From Bacteroidetes bacterium UBA5697 (GTDB lineage: Bacteria; Bacteroidota; Bacteroidia; B-17B0; Aurantibacillaceae): a DNA stretch of 31,160 nt. The position numbers were made by a program, and so were the translations under genes. The DNA is taken from positions 1 to 31,160 of the forward strand of contig DIHL01000015.1 in NCBI GenBank assembly GCA_002420145.1, written 5' to 3'. Positions 24,015 to 30,747 of this stretch are shown here, piece by piece. The notes beneath the pieces were generated by a model that was not told the origin of the DNA, ran no database searches, and saw nothing but the letters and a program-made list of their open reading frames with translations. The first letter of the stretch is position 1. The number at the start of each line of letters is the position of its first letter.

Positions 24015-24895
24015 ATTTGTTTCACATCATAATTACCAGTATTAGCGTATCTTTCAGACAATTTAAAAAATCCAACGCCAAATCCTAAAGTGCTTGTAAA
24101 ACGTTTTCCGCTACTTTTAAAAATACCGTTTTGCAACTGAAAAGTTAAACCCTCAATACCACCCAACATCATATCTGTTCCATATCTTAAACGAGGTCCA
24201 AAATAATATTTTAAAGACGGTTTGATATCGTGATAATAATTGACATCAATACCAGCAATAAATCCTGTACCTCTTACTGGTTGCTCATTAGTGTTGTTAT
24301 TACTACTTGATGAAGTGGTGTTGGTTGATCCTGATGTTGTATTAGTTGAACTAGTGCTAGTACTTGAATTTGAGGAAGACATTGAACTTAAGGCTCCTAA
24401 AGGATTATATGTTAAACTCAAAGGAATTTTAATGCCTATTGATTTATTAGCAAATAAACGCTCGAACGAAACCGTAAACCTTCCTAAAATTAGCTCAGGG
24501 ATATAAAAACCAAGAATGTTATTAGAAAGTAATGCCTCTTGCTCTTTCCACTCTTTCATTCTTCGTTCTTTTCTTTGCTCTCTCGTTTCTATTACTTCGT
24601 TTTCAACTTTTAAAGTAACATTAGATTTTTCGACCTTTAGTGTTTTTTCCTCATTGCTAAACATGTAAATCTCACCCGTTTGATATTCGGTTAGTAATAC
24701 ATCTTTTTTTGATAAAGTAATCATTGGAGCATTTAGTGTAGTATCCTTATAAGTAATTGTATTTTCAGAAATTGCAATAATTTTACAAGGTATGACTTTA
24801 CCATCTCTTAAAAAAACTTTGTCTTGCGCTAAGCCGTTTAATGAAACAAAAAGTAACATCAATAAAACAATATGTATTTTATATTTCTTGCTCAT
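23969..24895 (-). CDS. Secreted protein with shared Bacteroidota N-terminal domain and barrel-like C-terminus
   Basis: The protein is 308 residues from the ATG at 24895, which starts a clean signal peptide (MSKKYKIHIVLLMLLFVSLNGLAQ). The frame extends 6 codons further, into the preceding gene. Residues 25-80 (FLRDGKVIPCKIIAISENTI to KKDVLLTEYQTGE) form a small beta domain also found in the adjacent upstream gene. A charged helix (about 100-122) follows, then strand-rich sequence ending TWRLGFRL, as in outer-membrane barrels. Residues about 171-204 are nearly pure Ser/Thr/Asn, probably a surface loop. It lies one base after its paralogue and converges on the PLP enzyme gene with a 46-nt tail overlap. 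Function unknown. Confidence 0.75.
   Translation of the reverse strand: MSKKYKIHIVLLMLLFVSLNGLAQDKVFLRDGKVIPCKIIAISENTITYKDTTLNAPMITLSKKDVLLTEYQTGEIYMFSNEEKTLKVEKSNVTLKVENEVIETREQRKERRMKEWKEQEALLSNNILGFYIPELILGRFTVSFERLFANKSIGIKIPLSLTYNPLGALSSMSSSNSSTSTSSTNTTSGSTNTTSSSSNNNTNEQPVRGTGFIAGIDVNYYHDIKPSLKYYFGPRLRYGTDMMLGGIEGLTFQLQNGIFKSSGKRFTSTLGFGVGFFKLSERYANTGNYDVKQIYPWASFTWRLGFRL
24284..24385 (-). repeat. Low-complexity Ser/Thr/Asn tract within CDS
   Basis: About 34 codons (residues 171-204 of the 308-residue secreted protein) encode almost only Ser, Thr and Asn. Imperfect short repeats at DNA level suggest slippage-driven length variation. It lies between two predicted barrel strands. Confidence 0.7.
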
Positions 24896-24896
24896 T

Positions 24897-25823
24897 TTAA
24901 AAACGGTAACCAAAACAGTAACCTAAATAAATTTTTGGATAATTTGAGAAATCAACCTTTTGTCCTTCAGAATCAGTAGTTTCTAAACGTGTTGAATTAA
25001 TAGGCGCTCCCACAGAAGCAAAAAATTTGAAATTAAAACTTGGCGTTACTCTAAATACCCATCCATTAGTGACCATAATAGCTAACTGATAGGCATTGGC
25101 TTGTTTGTATTTATATTGATTATTGGTTGTATCTACAATACTTTGATAATCGTATGCCATGTATTTTCCTAATATTCCTACAAAATACTGAACTCGTTTA
25201 GTGCTTCTTGGCGTAAAATTAATTCCCAAACCAGCATCATATTTCTTTTTTGCATTATCTTTTGTTCCTGCAATAAATGCATTTAAACCACCCATTTGCG
25301 AATTAAAATTATAGCCTCCCAAAAAGCTAAGCGATAACTTATTATTTAAAATATCTCTGTCATACATCAAAGTCACATCACCATTTGCTAAAGCCAAAGC
25401 ATTAATTGAAATCATATTATTATTTAAATAATATAAATTAAATTCTTTTTTCTCTGGTTTTGTTTTTTCTACTGGTTTGGCTTTCTCAACGGGCTTAGTT
25501 TTTTCAGCTGGTTTTGTTTTTTCCGAAGATTTAGCAGAATTGTAGGTTGCGAAATCAGTTCCTTTAGGTGTAATAGAATTAGGATTACTATTAATGACTT
25601 CGGATACACCATTTGAATATTGTATTAAAACAACATCCATTTTGGTAATCACGTAAGTTGGTCCTTCTAAATTATTAAAGTCTTTATACTTAATATCAGT
25701 TGTATTGATTTCAATAACTTTTGCTTGCAGTTTATTACCTCCAGTTGTGTATATCACATCCTGACTGAATGCAACAGTAGTTGACACAAGAATCAATAAA
25801 AATGACCAAAAAAGTAATTTCAT
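24897..25823 (-). CDS. Secreted protein with shared N-terminal domain and Lys-Pro repeat linker
   Basis: The 308-residue protein has a signal peptide (1-20, ending AFSQ). Residues 22-76 (VIYTTGGNKLQAKVIEINTT, then GPTYVITKMDVVLIQYSNG) form the same beta domain as in the next gene. A linker of four hexads EKTKPA/EKTKPV/EKAKPV/EKTKPE spans 101-124. The C-terminal part is strand-rich and ends IYLGYCFGYRF, consistent with a barrel. The two genes are tandem paralogues with one base between them. The linker could cross the periplasm or touch peptidoglycan, by analogy only. No specific function is recognisable. It is divergent from the aldehyde dehydrogenase gene (about 135 bp between starts). Confidence 0.75.
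   Translation of the reverse strand: MKLLFWSFLLILVSTTVAFSQDVIYTTGGNKLQAKVIEINTTDIKYKDFNNLEGPTYVITKMDVVLIQYSNGVSEVINSNPNSITPKGTDFATYNSAKSSEKTKPAEKTKPVEKAKPVEKTKPEKKEFNLYYLNNNMISINALALANGDVTLMYDRDILNNKLSLSFLGGYNFNSQMGGLNAFIAGTKDNAKKKYDAGLGINFTPRSTKRVQYFVGILGKYMAYDYQSIVDTTNNQYKYKQANAYQLAIMVTNGWVFRVTPSFNFKFFASVGAPINSTRLETTDSEGQKVDFSNYPKIYLGYCFGYRF
25452..25523 (-). repeat. Four tandem 18-bp repeats coding EK(T/A)KP(A/V/E) hexads
   Basis: Four imperfect tandem 18-nt units encode residues 101-124 of the secreted protein. They form a positively charged proline-rich linker between the N-terminal domain and the barrel-like part. Copy number may vary between strains. Confidence 0.75.
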
Positions 25824-25933
25824 TTAAAATTTAAATTAAGCAATGCTAAAAATAGTGAATAAATATGGATATAAAAACACTTTTTATTGTTCCGCATAAG
25901 TTTAAAATTGTAGAATAATTGGGGCAATTTCAT

Positions 25934-25941
25934 TAATTTAG
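25934..25941 (+). promoter_or_regulatory. Possible -7 promoter element for the aldehyde dehydrogenase
   Basis: TAATTTAG fits the TAnnTTAG variant seen upstream of three other genes here and lies 17 nt before the ATG at 25959. Its last base is the first base of the in-frame GTG at 25941, which argues against that GTG as start. Confidence 0.3.
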
Positions 25942-25958
25942 TGCTCTTATTGAGCCTT

Positions 25959-27404
25959 ATGTTTAAACTTAAAAATTACATCAATGGTGAGTTAGTTGAT
26001 CCTATCTCAAACCAACATATCGACAACTACGACCCCTCTCGTGGTGTTGTATATTCCTTAATACCTGATAGTGACGAGCGAGATGCCGAAAAAGCTATTG
26101 TTGCCGCAAAAGAGGCATTTAAAAGCTGGAGCATTACTCCTAAAGAAACACGTTCGAAGTATTTATTAAAAATTGCTTCTTTAATTGAAGAACAATTAGA
26201 TGAATTAGCAAAAGCTGAAAGTATAGATAATGGTAAACCTTTACAATTAGCTAAATCTGTTGATATTCCTCGTGCAGCAGCCAACTTCCATTTTTACGGG
26301 ACTGGTATTTTGCACTATGCAGCAAGTGCTCATAGCATGGAAGATACGGCTATTAATTATACCTTACGTCAACCTGTTGGCGTAGCAGGTTGTATTTCGC
26401 CATGGAATTTACCCTTGTATTTATTTAGTTGGAAAATTGCTCCAGCATTAGCTGCTGGTTGTACTGTGGTAGCTAAACCTTCCGAAATTACACCAATGAC
26501 CGCTTACTTACTTTCTGAAATTTGCATTAAAGCTGGTTTACCAATAGGAGTATTAAATATCGTTCATGGTTTTGGTCATAAAGTTGGTAATGCTATTGTG
26601 AGCAGTACTGATGTGCCATTGATTTCGTTTACGGGTGGAACTAAAACAGGCGCTAATATTGCTAGTATTGCTGCGCCTATGTTCAAAAAATTATCTTTAG
26701 AACTTGGTGGCAAAAACCCTAATATCATTTTTGCTGATTGTGATTATGACAAAATGTTAACGACTACGATGTTATCATCATTTGCTAATCAAGGTCAAAT
26801 TTGTTTATGTGGTTCCAGAATATTTGTTGAACGTTCTATCTACGAAAAATTTAAAACAGACTTCGTTGCTAAAACACAAAAATTAATAGTTGGTGCTCCA
26901 ATGGATGATAAAACAAAAATTGGTGCTGTTGTTTCTAAACCTCACATGGAAAAAATTTTATCTTATGTCGAATTAGCTAAACAAGAAGGTGGTAAAGTAT
27001 TATGTGGTGGCAAGCAAGCAAAATTAACTGGTGAATTTGAAAATGGTTATTATTTAGAACCAACCATTATCGAAAACTTATCTTACGATTGCCGTACTAA
27101 CCAAGAGGAAATTTTTGGACCAGTAGTTACCATCATGCCTTTTGATACAGAAGAAGAAGTGATGATGTATGCCAACTCTACACAATATGGTTTAGCATCA
27201 ACCGTGTGGACACAAGATATTACTAAAGCAAATCGTGTAGCAATGAATTTACATACTGGTATTGTTTGGATTAACTGTTGGTTATTACGCGATTTACGCA
27301 CTCCGTTTGGCGGCGTTAAATCATCAGGTGTTGGAAGAGAAGGTGGTTTTGAAGCGTTGGACTTTTTTACCGAGCCTAAGAATGTATGTGTTAAATTAAA
27401 GTAA
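25959..27404 (+). CDS. Aldehyde dehydrogenase, ALDH8-like (2-aminomuconic / 2-hydroxymuconic semialdehyde dehydrogenase)
   Basis: The protein is 481 residues from the ATG at 25959; an in-frame GTG at 25941 would add six hydrophobic residues and is not favoured. It has SPWN (147-150), the NAD-site FTGGTKTG, general base E248 in LELGGKN and catalytic C282 in NQGQICLCGSR. The GQICLC signature and the C-terminal run VWINCWLLRDLRTPFGGVKSSG followed by FFTEPKN match my recollection of ALDH8A1 and bacterial 2-aminomuconate semialdehyde dehydrogenase, which oxidise ring-cleavage semialdehydes with NAD+ in kynurenine or catechol catabolism. A RidA-family protein resembling 2-aminomuconate deaminase is encoded about 2 kb downstream. 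The substrate is inferred, not proven. Confidence 0.88.
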   Translation: MFKLKNYINGELVDPISNQHIDNYDPSRGVVYSLIPDSDERDAEKAIVAAKEAFKSWSITPKETRSKYLLKIASLIEEQLDELAKAESIDNGKPLQLAKSVDIPRAAANFHFYGTGILHYAASAHSMEDTAINYTLRQPVGVAGCISPWNLPLYLFSWKIAPALAAGCTVVAKPSEITPMTAYLLSEICIKAGLPIGVLNIVHGFGHKVGNAIVSSTDVPLISFTGGTKTGANIASIAAPMFKKLSLELGGKNPNIIFADCDYDKMLTTTMLSSFANQGQICLCGSRIFVERSIYEKFKTDFVAKTQKLIVGAPMDDKTKIGAVVSKPHMEKILSYVELAKQEGGKVLCGGKQAKLTGEFENGYYLEPTIIENLSYDCRTNQEEIFGPVVTIMPFDTEEEVMMYANSTQYGLASTVWTQDITKANRVAMNLHTGIVWINCWLLRDLRTPFGGVKSSGVGREGGFEALDFFTEPKNVCVKLK

Positions 27405-27410
27405 TGGGAT

Positions 27411-27508
27411 GATTACGAATAAAAATACGAATTTACGAATCTAAGTATGAGAAATTTGCTAGTTGTTTTCATACATATTAGCAAACTCAGATTCGTATAT
27501 TCGTAATC
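27411..27508. repeat. Upstream hairpin of the GxxExxY element
   Basis: The left arm 27411-27442 (three ACGAAT units) pairs with 27489-27508 (two ATTCGT units) through GATTACGAAT and ACGAATCT blocks, with one extra unit looped out. Inside, TTTGCTA (27455-27461) pairs with TAGCAAA (27479-27485). The whole forms a long interrupted stem ending 15 nt before the gene's ATG. Confidence 0.7.
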
Positions 27509-27523
27509 AATAACTAAATAGCA

Positions 27524-27913
27524 ATGCTTCAAAAACAAGACTTAATATATCCTGAATTGAGCTATAAGTTAGTTGGTTTAGCTTATAATGTCTTTAATGA
27601 ATTAGGTCATGGACACCTTGAAAAAATTTATCAAAAAGCATATGCTAAAGAATTAAAAGAAGCAGGTATTATATTTAAAGAACAAGTCCCATATCAAGTA
27701 ATCTATAAAGAAGAAATAATAGGAAACAACTTTTTAGATTTTTTAATAGAAGAAAAAGTAATTATTGAATTAAAAAGAAGTGATTTTTACTCGAAGAAAT
27801 ATATAGACCAAGTATCAAATTACATTAAAGTATCAAATTTAAAATTAGCCATATTAATAAATTTTACAAGCAACGGAGTACGAATTAAACGAATAGTAAA
27901 CGAATCAAAATAG
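27524..27913 (+). CDS. GxxExxY protein (PD-(D/E)XK nuclease-fold family)
   Basis: The 129-residue protein has the family signature G30-HL-E33-KI-Y36 in GHGHLEKIYQKAY. A PD-(D/E)XK-like core follows: D72 in NNFLDFLIEEKVIIELK, with E82-x-K84, then a QVSNYIK helix (Q96) and a final hydrophobic strand LAILINF. This fits the GxxExxY (PDDEXK_3) family, widespread in Bacteroidota and often scattered as isolated copies. DNA or RNA cleavage is plausible because the catalytic-looking residues are present, but no activity is established that I know of. It lies inside ACGAAT/ATTCGT inverted repeats, and its last codons (VRIKRIVNESK) are themselves made of ACGAAT units. Confidence 0.9.
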   Translation: MLQKQDLIYPELSYKLVGLAYNVFNELGHGHLEKIYQKAYAKELKEAGIIFKEQVPYQVIYKEEIIGNNFLDFLIEEKVIIELKRSDFYSKKYIDQVSNYIKVSNLKLAILINFTSNGVRIKRIVNESK

Positions 27914-27963
27914 CAAACACAGTAGCAAATCCAGATTCGTATATTCGTACCCAATTCGTAATC
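27878..27963. repeat. Downstream hairpin overlapping the 3' end of the GxxExxY gene
   Basis: ACGAAT at 27880-27885, 27889-27894 and 27900-27905 (last codons of the gene) faces ATTCGT at 27935-27940, 27943-27948 and 27954-27959. GTACGAAT (27878-27885) is complementary to ATTCGTAC (27943-27950). TAGCAAA occurs twice in the loop, the first copy including the TAG stop codon. Confidence 0.65.
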
Positions 27964-27980
27964 AAGATATAAAAAAGAAG

Positions 27981-29027
27981 ATGTTAGAAAACAGTAGCAG
28001 AACAGAATTAACAACATTAGGAGAGTTTGGATTAATTAAACACTTAACCGAACACGTTGAAATACATAATACATCATCCATCAAAGGAGTTGGAGATGAT
28101 GCAGCCGTTATTAAATACGAAGGAGAAAAGCACACATTAGTATCTACTGATATGTTAGTGGAAGGTGTGCATTTTGATTTGACCTATGTGCCATTAAAAC
28201 ATTTAGGATACAAAGCCATCATCGTAAACTTATCTGACATATGCGCGATGAATGGAACACCAAAACAAGTCACCGTAAGTATTGCTGCCTCTAATCGTTT
28301 CTCTGTTGAAGCCTTAGAAGAATTATACGCAGGGATGATTTTTGCTTGTAATAAATACCATGTAGATTTAGTTGGTGGAGATACGACTTCCACTACTAGC
28401 GGTTTAGTAATTAGTGTTACGGTTATTGGCGAAGCCAACAAAGAAGATATTGTTTACCGCAATGGAGCCAAAGAAAAAGATTTGTTATGCGTAAGCGGAG
28501 ATTTAGGCGGTGCTTATATGGGCTTACAAGTTTTAGAAAGAGAGAAATTTGTTTTTAAAGACAATCCAAACATACAACCTGATTTAGTGGGTAACGATTA
28601 TATTTTAGAGCGTCAGTTAAAACCAGAAGCTCGTGTGGATATTGTAGAATTACTAAAAGGCTTAGGTGTAAAACCAACGAGTATGATTGATGTGAGTGAT
28701 GGTTTAGCGTCTGAGTTAATGCATATTTGTACACAAAGCGAATTAGGTTGCGAATTGTATGAAGAAAAAATTCCTTTAGATCCTCAAACATTTGATAGAG
28801 CTCGTGAATTTAATTTAGATCCTACCGTTTGTGCCTTAAGTGGTGGTGAAGATTATGAATTATTATTTACAGTGCCAATGAGTGATTACGATAAAATAAA
28901 GCACTTACCGGATTTTACGATTATTGGACACATGACGCCTAAAACTAGCGGCATTAATTTAATTGCAAAAGCTGGTACATCACACCCAATACAAGCACAA
29001 GGTTGGAATGCCTTTAAACAAGACTAA
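27981..29027 (+). CDS. thiL: Thiamine-monophosphate kinase
   Basis: The 348-residue protein begins LGEFGLIKHL and has the ThiL motifs GVGDDAAVI (36-44), STDMLVEGVHFD (55-66), NLSDICAMNG (83-92), LVGGDTTS (130-137), and later IDVSDGLASEL and ALSGGEDYELLF. It phosphorylates thiamine monophosphate to thiamine diphosphate with ATP, the last step of cofactor synthesis. No other thiamine genes are in the window. GAAG just before the ATG could serve as a ribosome-binding site. The next gene's ATG follows the TAA directly, so the lipoprotein is co-translated. The GxxExxY element ends 17 nt upstream and may affect or separate its promoter. Confidence 0.96.
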   Translation: MLENSSRTELTTLGEFGLIKHLTEHVEIHNTSSIKGVGDDAAVIKYEGEKHTLVSTDMLVEGVHFDLTYVPLKHLGYKAIIVNLSDICAMNGTPKQVTVSIAASNRFSVEALEELYAGMIFACNKYHVDLVGGDTTSTTSGLVISVTVIGEANKEDIVYRNGAKEKDLLCVSGDLGGAYMGLQVLEREKFVFKDNPNIQPDLVGNDYILERQLKPEARVDIVELLKGLGVKPTSMIDVSDGLASELMHICTQSELGCELYEEKIPLDPQTFDRAREFNLDPTVCALSGGEDYELLFTVPMSDYDKIKHLPDFTIIGHMTPKTSGINLIAKAGTSHPIQAQGWNAFKQD

Positions 29028-29369
29028 ATGAAACAACTATTCATCCTCCTATTTGCTAGTTTAATAGTGTTTGCTTGCGACACTAAAAAAACAAGTATTG
29101 CCGGAAGAGTTATTAATCAAGCAACTGGTGAAGGCGTGAATAATGTTTTAGTGAGTTATGTACAATGCAAAGAGGATGGCGATAATTGCACAGAAGTAAT
29201 TATTGGACAAATGTATACACTGAGCGATGGCAGTTTTAAAATTGACCAAAAAACAGCCAGTAAATCAAAACGTAAATGGATTACTGTTTACAATGGAAAT
29301 AAAAAATTAGCAACCAAAGAAAACATCGGTTTAACCGATACAAACATTATTATTGAAGTAACACCTTAA
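29028..29369 (+). CDS. Small lipoprotein with carboxypeptidase-regulatory-like beta domain
   Basis: The 113-residue protein has a lipoprotein signal (MKQLFILLFASLIVFAC, lipobox cysteine C17). SIAGRVINQATGEGVNNVLVSY (23-44) is the opening pattern of carboxypeptidase-regulatory-like or CNA-B-type beta domains, and LSDGSFKI is the matching later strand. It would be a membrane-anchored periplasmic or surface protein of unknown role. It starts immediately after the thiL stop, a position that implies co-expression but no evident link to thiamine. Confidence 0.75.
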   Translation: MKQLFILLFASLIVFACDTKKTSIAGRVINQATGEGVNNVLVSYVQCKEDGDNCTEVIIGQMYTLSDGSFKIDQKTASKSKRKWITVYNGNKKLATKENIGLTDTNIIIEVTP

Positions 29370-29420
29370 TAAAAAAAATTCTAAACCTTCATAACTCTTT
29401 AACTTTCAAAACTTAATTAT

Positions 29421-29843
29421 ATGAGCACAGAAAAATCAATTGAATCATCAAAAGCACCAGAGCCAGTAGGATTATACCCACACGCACGCCGTGTTGGCAA
29501 TTTATTATTTTTAAGTGGTGTTGGTCCACGTGAACGTGGTACTAAAAAAATACCAGGTGTAGAGTTAGATGAAAATGGAAACATTACATCTTACGATATT
29601 GCGGCACAATGCCACAGTGTATTCCGTAACATTAAATATATTTTAGAAGACTCTGGTAGCAGCTGGGATAAAATTGTAGACGTGCAAGTGTTTTTAACGA
29701 ACATGAAAGATGACTTTAAAATTTACAATGCTTTGTGGGCTGAGTACTTTAAAGAAAATCCTCCTTGCCGAACTACGATTGAAATTAATTGCTTACCAAC
29801 ACCTATTGCTATTGAGTTGAAAGTAATTGCGACGATTGATTAG
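29421..29843 (+). CDS. RidA-family protein, 2-aminomuconate deaminase-like
   Basis: The 140-residue protein is a single YjgF/YER057c/RidA-fold domain: GLYPHARRVGNLLFLSGVGP (17-36), QCHSVFRNIKYILEDSGSSW, VDVQVFLTNMKDDF, and PPCRTTIEIN with R117, the arginine that binds the substrate carboxylate in RidA enzymes. The N-terminal PVG-x-YPHARR and the length resemble 2-aminomuconate deaminase (AmnD-type) more than housekeeping RidA (about 128 residues). The former releases ammonia from 2-aminomuconate, the product of the ALDH8-type dehydrogenase encoded upstream. A generic enamine/imine deaminase remains possible. Confidence 0.8.
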   Translation: MSTEKSIESSKAPEPVGLYPHARRVGNLLFLSGVGPRERGTKKIPGVELDENGNITSYDIAAQCHSVFRNIKYILEDSGSSWDKIVDVQVFLTNMKDDFKIYNALWAEYFKENPPCRTTIEINCLPTPIAIELKVIATID

Positions 29844-29863
29844 AAAATAAACAATAAATCTCT

Positions 29864-29872
29864 ATGAACTAA
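29864..29872 (+). other. Two-residue leader ORF coupled to the GIY-YIG gene start
   Basis: ATG-AAC-TAA ends in TAATG, sharing one base with the ATG of the GIY-YIG gene at 29872. It might allow terminating ribosomes to restart on the downstream gene, or be chance. Confidence 0.15.
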
Positions 29873-30738
29873 TGCAAAGACCTCAAACAATTCAAATTTT
29901 TCTACCTGATGGGAATCCAACAAGTATTAAAATTGCTGATCTAACAAATAGGATGATGACCGCAGTCCTTTTCCCAAGAAATAAGTTAGTTGAAGTTGGG
30001 GTAAGAGATGAAGTTAAAAAATATGGTGTATATTTTTTATTCGGATACAATGATGAAAAAGCTAAACCAATATGTTATATTGGAGAAACAGAAGATTGTT
30101 ACGAAAGAATTAAAACACATAACAAAAATAAAGATTTTTGGAATCATGCAATAGTTATTACTTCTAAATCAAATACATTTACAAAATCACATGTAAAATA
30201 TTTAGAATACTTATGTATTAAAAACGCTAATGAAATTGGTCGTTTTGATACAGAGAATTTAGCTACGCCAGCAAAACCATATATTACTGAAAGTATGGAA
30301 GCTGACTTGTTAGATAATTATGATACTGTAAAAATACTTTTAGCAACTTTAGGTTACCCAATATTCGAAGAAATTAAAAAATCATTAGAAAAGAAAAAAG
30401 AAATACTTTTTTGTAAAGGTAAAGATGCTAGCGCAGAAGGAGATATGGTAGATGACGGTTTCGTTGTCTTTAAAGGTTCGATTGCAAATAAAGAAGAATC
30501 TAATACCGCAGGAACATGGGTTACTGGAATGAGAAAAAAATTAATTGATAGTAAAATTTTAATTGAAGAAAAGGGTGTATATCTTTTTACTGAAGACTAT
30601 TTATTTGGATCTCCAAGTTCCGCTGCAGCTTCCGTTTTAGGTAGGAGGGCAAATGGTTGGACTGAATGGAAAAACAAAGAAGGAAAAACAATTGATAAAT
30701 TATTTAGAACTGATTTGCCAGAAACTTCTGAAAAGTAG
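29872..30738 (+). CDS. GIY-YIG nuclease-family protein with C-terminal DUF4357
   Basis: The 288-residue protein has a GIY-YIG module at about 48-125: KYGVYFLFG (G52-V-Y54), ICYIGETED (Y69-I-G71), the conserved arginine R79 in CYERIK, and the metal-binding glutamate E112 in KYLEYLC. All expected catalytic positions are present. The C-terminal region about 190-278 (DGFVVFKGS to ANGWTEWKNKEGKT) matches DUF4357, often fused to GIY-YIG or restriction-related proteins. It lies between metabolic genes (28 and 9 nt spacing), apparently a lone accessory gene. A DNA-processing or defence role is inferred from family only. Confidence 0.87.
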   Translation: MQRPQTIQIFLPDGNPTSIKIADLTNRMMTAVLFPRNKLVEVGVRDEVKKYGVYFLFGYNDEKAKPICYIGETEDCYERIKTHNKNKDFWNHAIVITSKSNTFTKSHVKYLEYLCIKNANEIGRFDTENLATPAKPYITESMEADLLDNYDTVKILLATLGYPIFEEIKKSLEKKKEILFCKGKDASAEGDMVDDGFVVFKGSIANKEESNTAGTWVTGMRKKLIDSKILIEEKGVYLFTEDYLFGSPSSAAASVLGRRANGWTEWKNKEGKTIDKLFRTDLPETSEK

Positions 30739-30747
30739 TTTTAAATT

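Larger units (their letters stand above)
27411..27963 (+). mobile_element. Candidate minimal element: GxxExxY gene bounded by ACGAAT/ATTCGT inverted repeats
   Basis: The left end 27411-27442 (GATTACGAAT...ACGAATCT) and right end 27933-27963 are inverted copies of about 32 bp. The outer 10 and inner 8 bases agree exactly, as does the central TACGAAT, with differences only in short spacers. A third copy of the right end, shortened by one unit, lies inside at 27489-27508. The unit ACGAAT/ATTCGT occurs eleven times within 553 bp. The only gene inside is the GxxExxY protein. The unit starts 7 nt after the aldehyde dehydrogenase stop and ends 17 nt before thiL. No clear target-site duplication is visible, so transposition is inferred from structure only. 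Confidence 0.6.

Noticed and set aside
24240..24506. Plus-strand open frame of 88 codons opposite the Ser/Thr/Asn tract
   Set aside because: It is the mirror of low-complexity coding sequence on the minus strand, with a Val/Leu-rich composition and no start context or homologue that I recognise.
25941..25958. GTG start for the aldehyde dehydrogenase
   Set aside because: The six added residues (MLLLSL) are atypical for a cytosolic ALDH, the ATG at 25959 matches the family N-terminus, and the GTG overlaps a promoter-like box.
27404..27411. Target-site duplication flanking the GxxExxY unit
   Set aside because: GAT-like triplets occur near both ends but not in matching positions, and A/T-rich flanks make short matches meaningless.
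27411..27963. ATTCGT/ACGAAT units as a CRISPR-like array
   Set aside because: Units are short, occur in both orientations, have spacers of only 2-8 nt within clusters and surround a gene; they form inverted repeats rather than a regular direct-repeat array.
27820..28017. Minus-strand open frame across the GxxExxY 3' end
   Set aside because: It runs antisense to the gene and the repeat hairpin, is hydrophobic and cysteine-rich by chance, and overlaps the thiL start.
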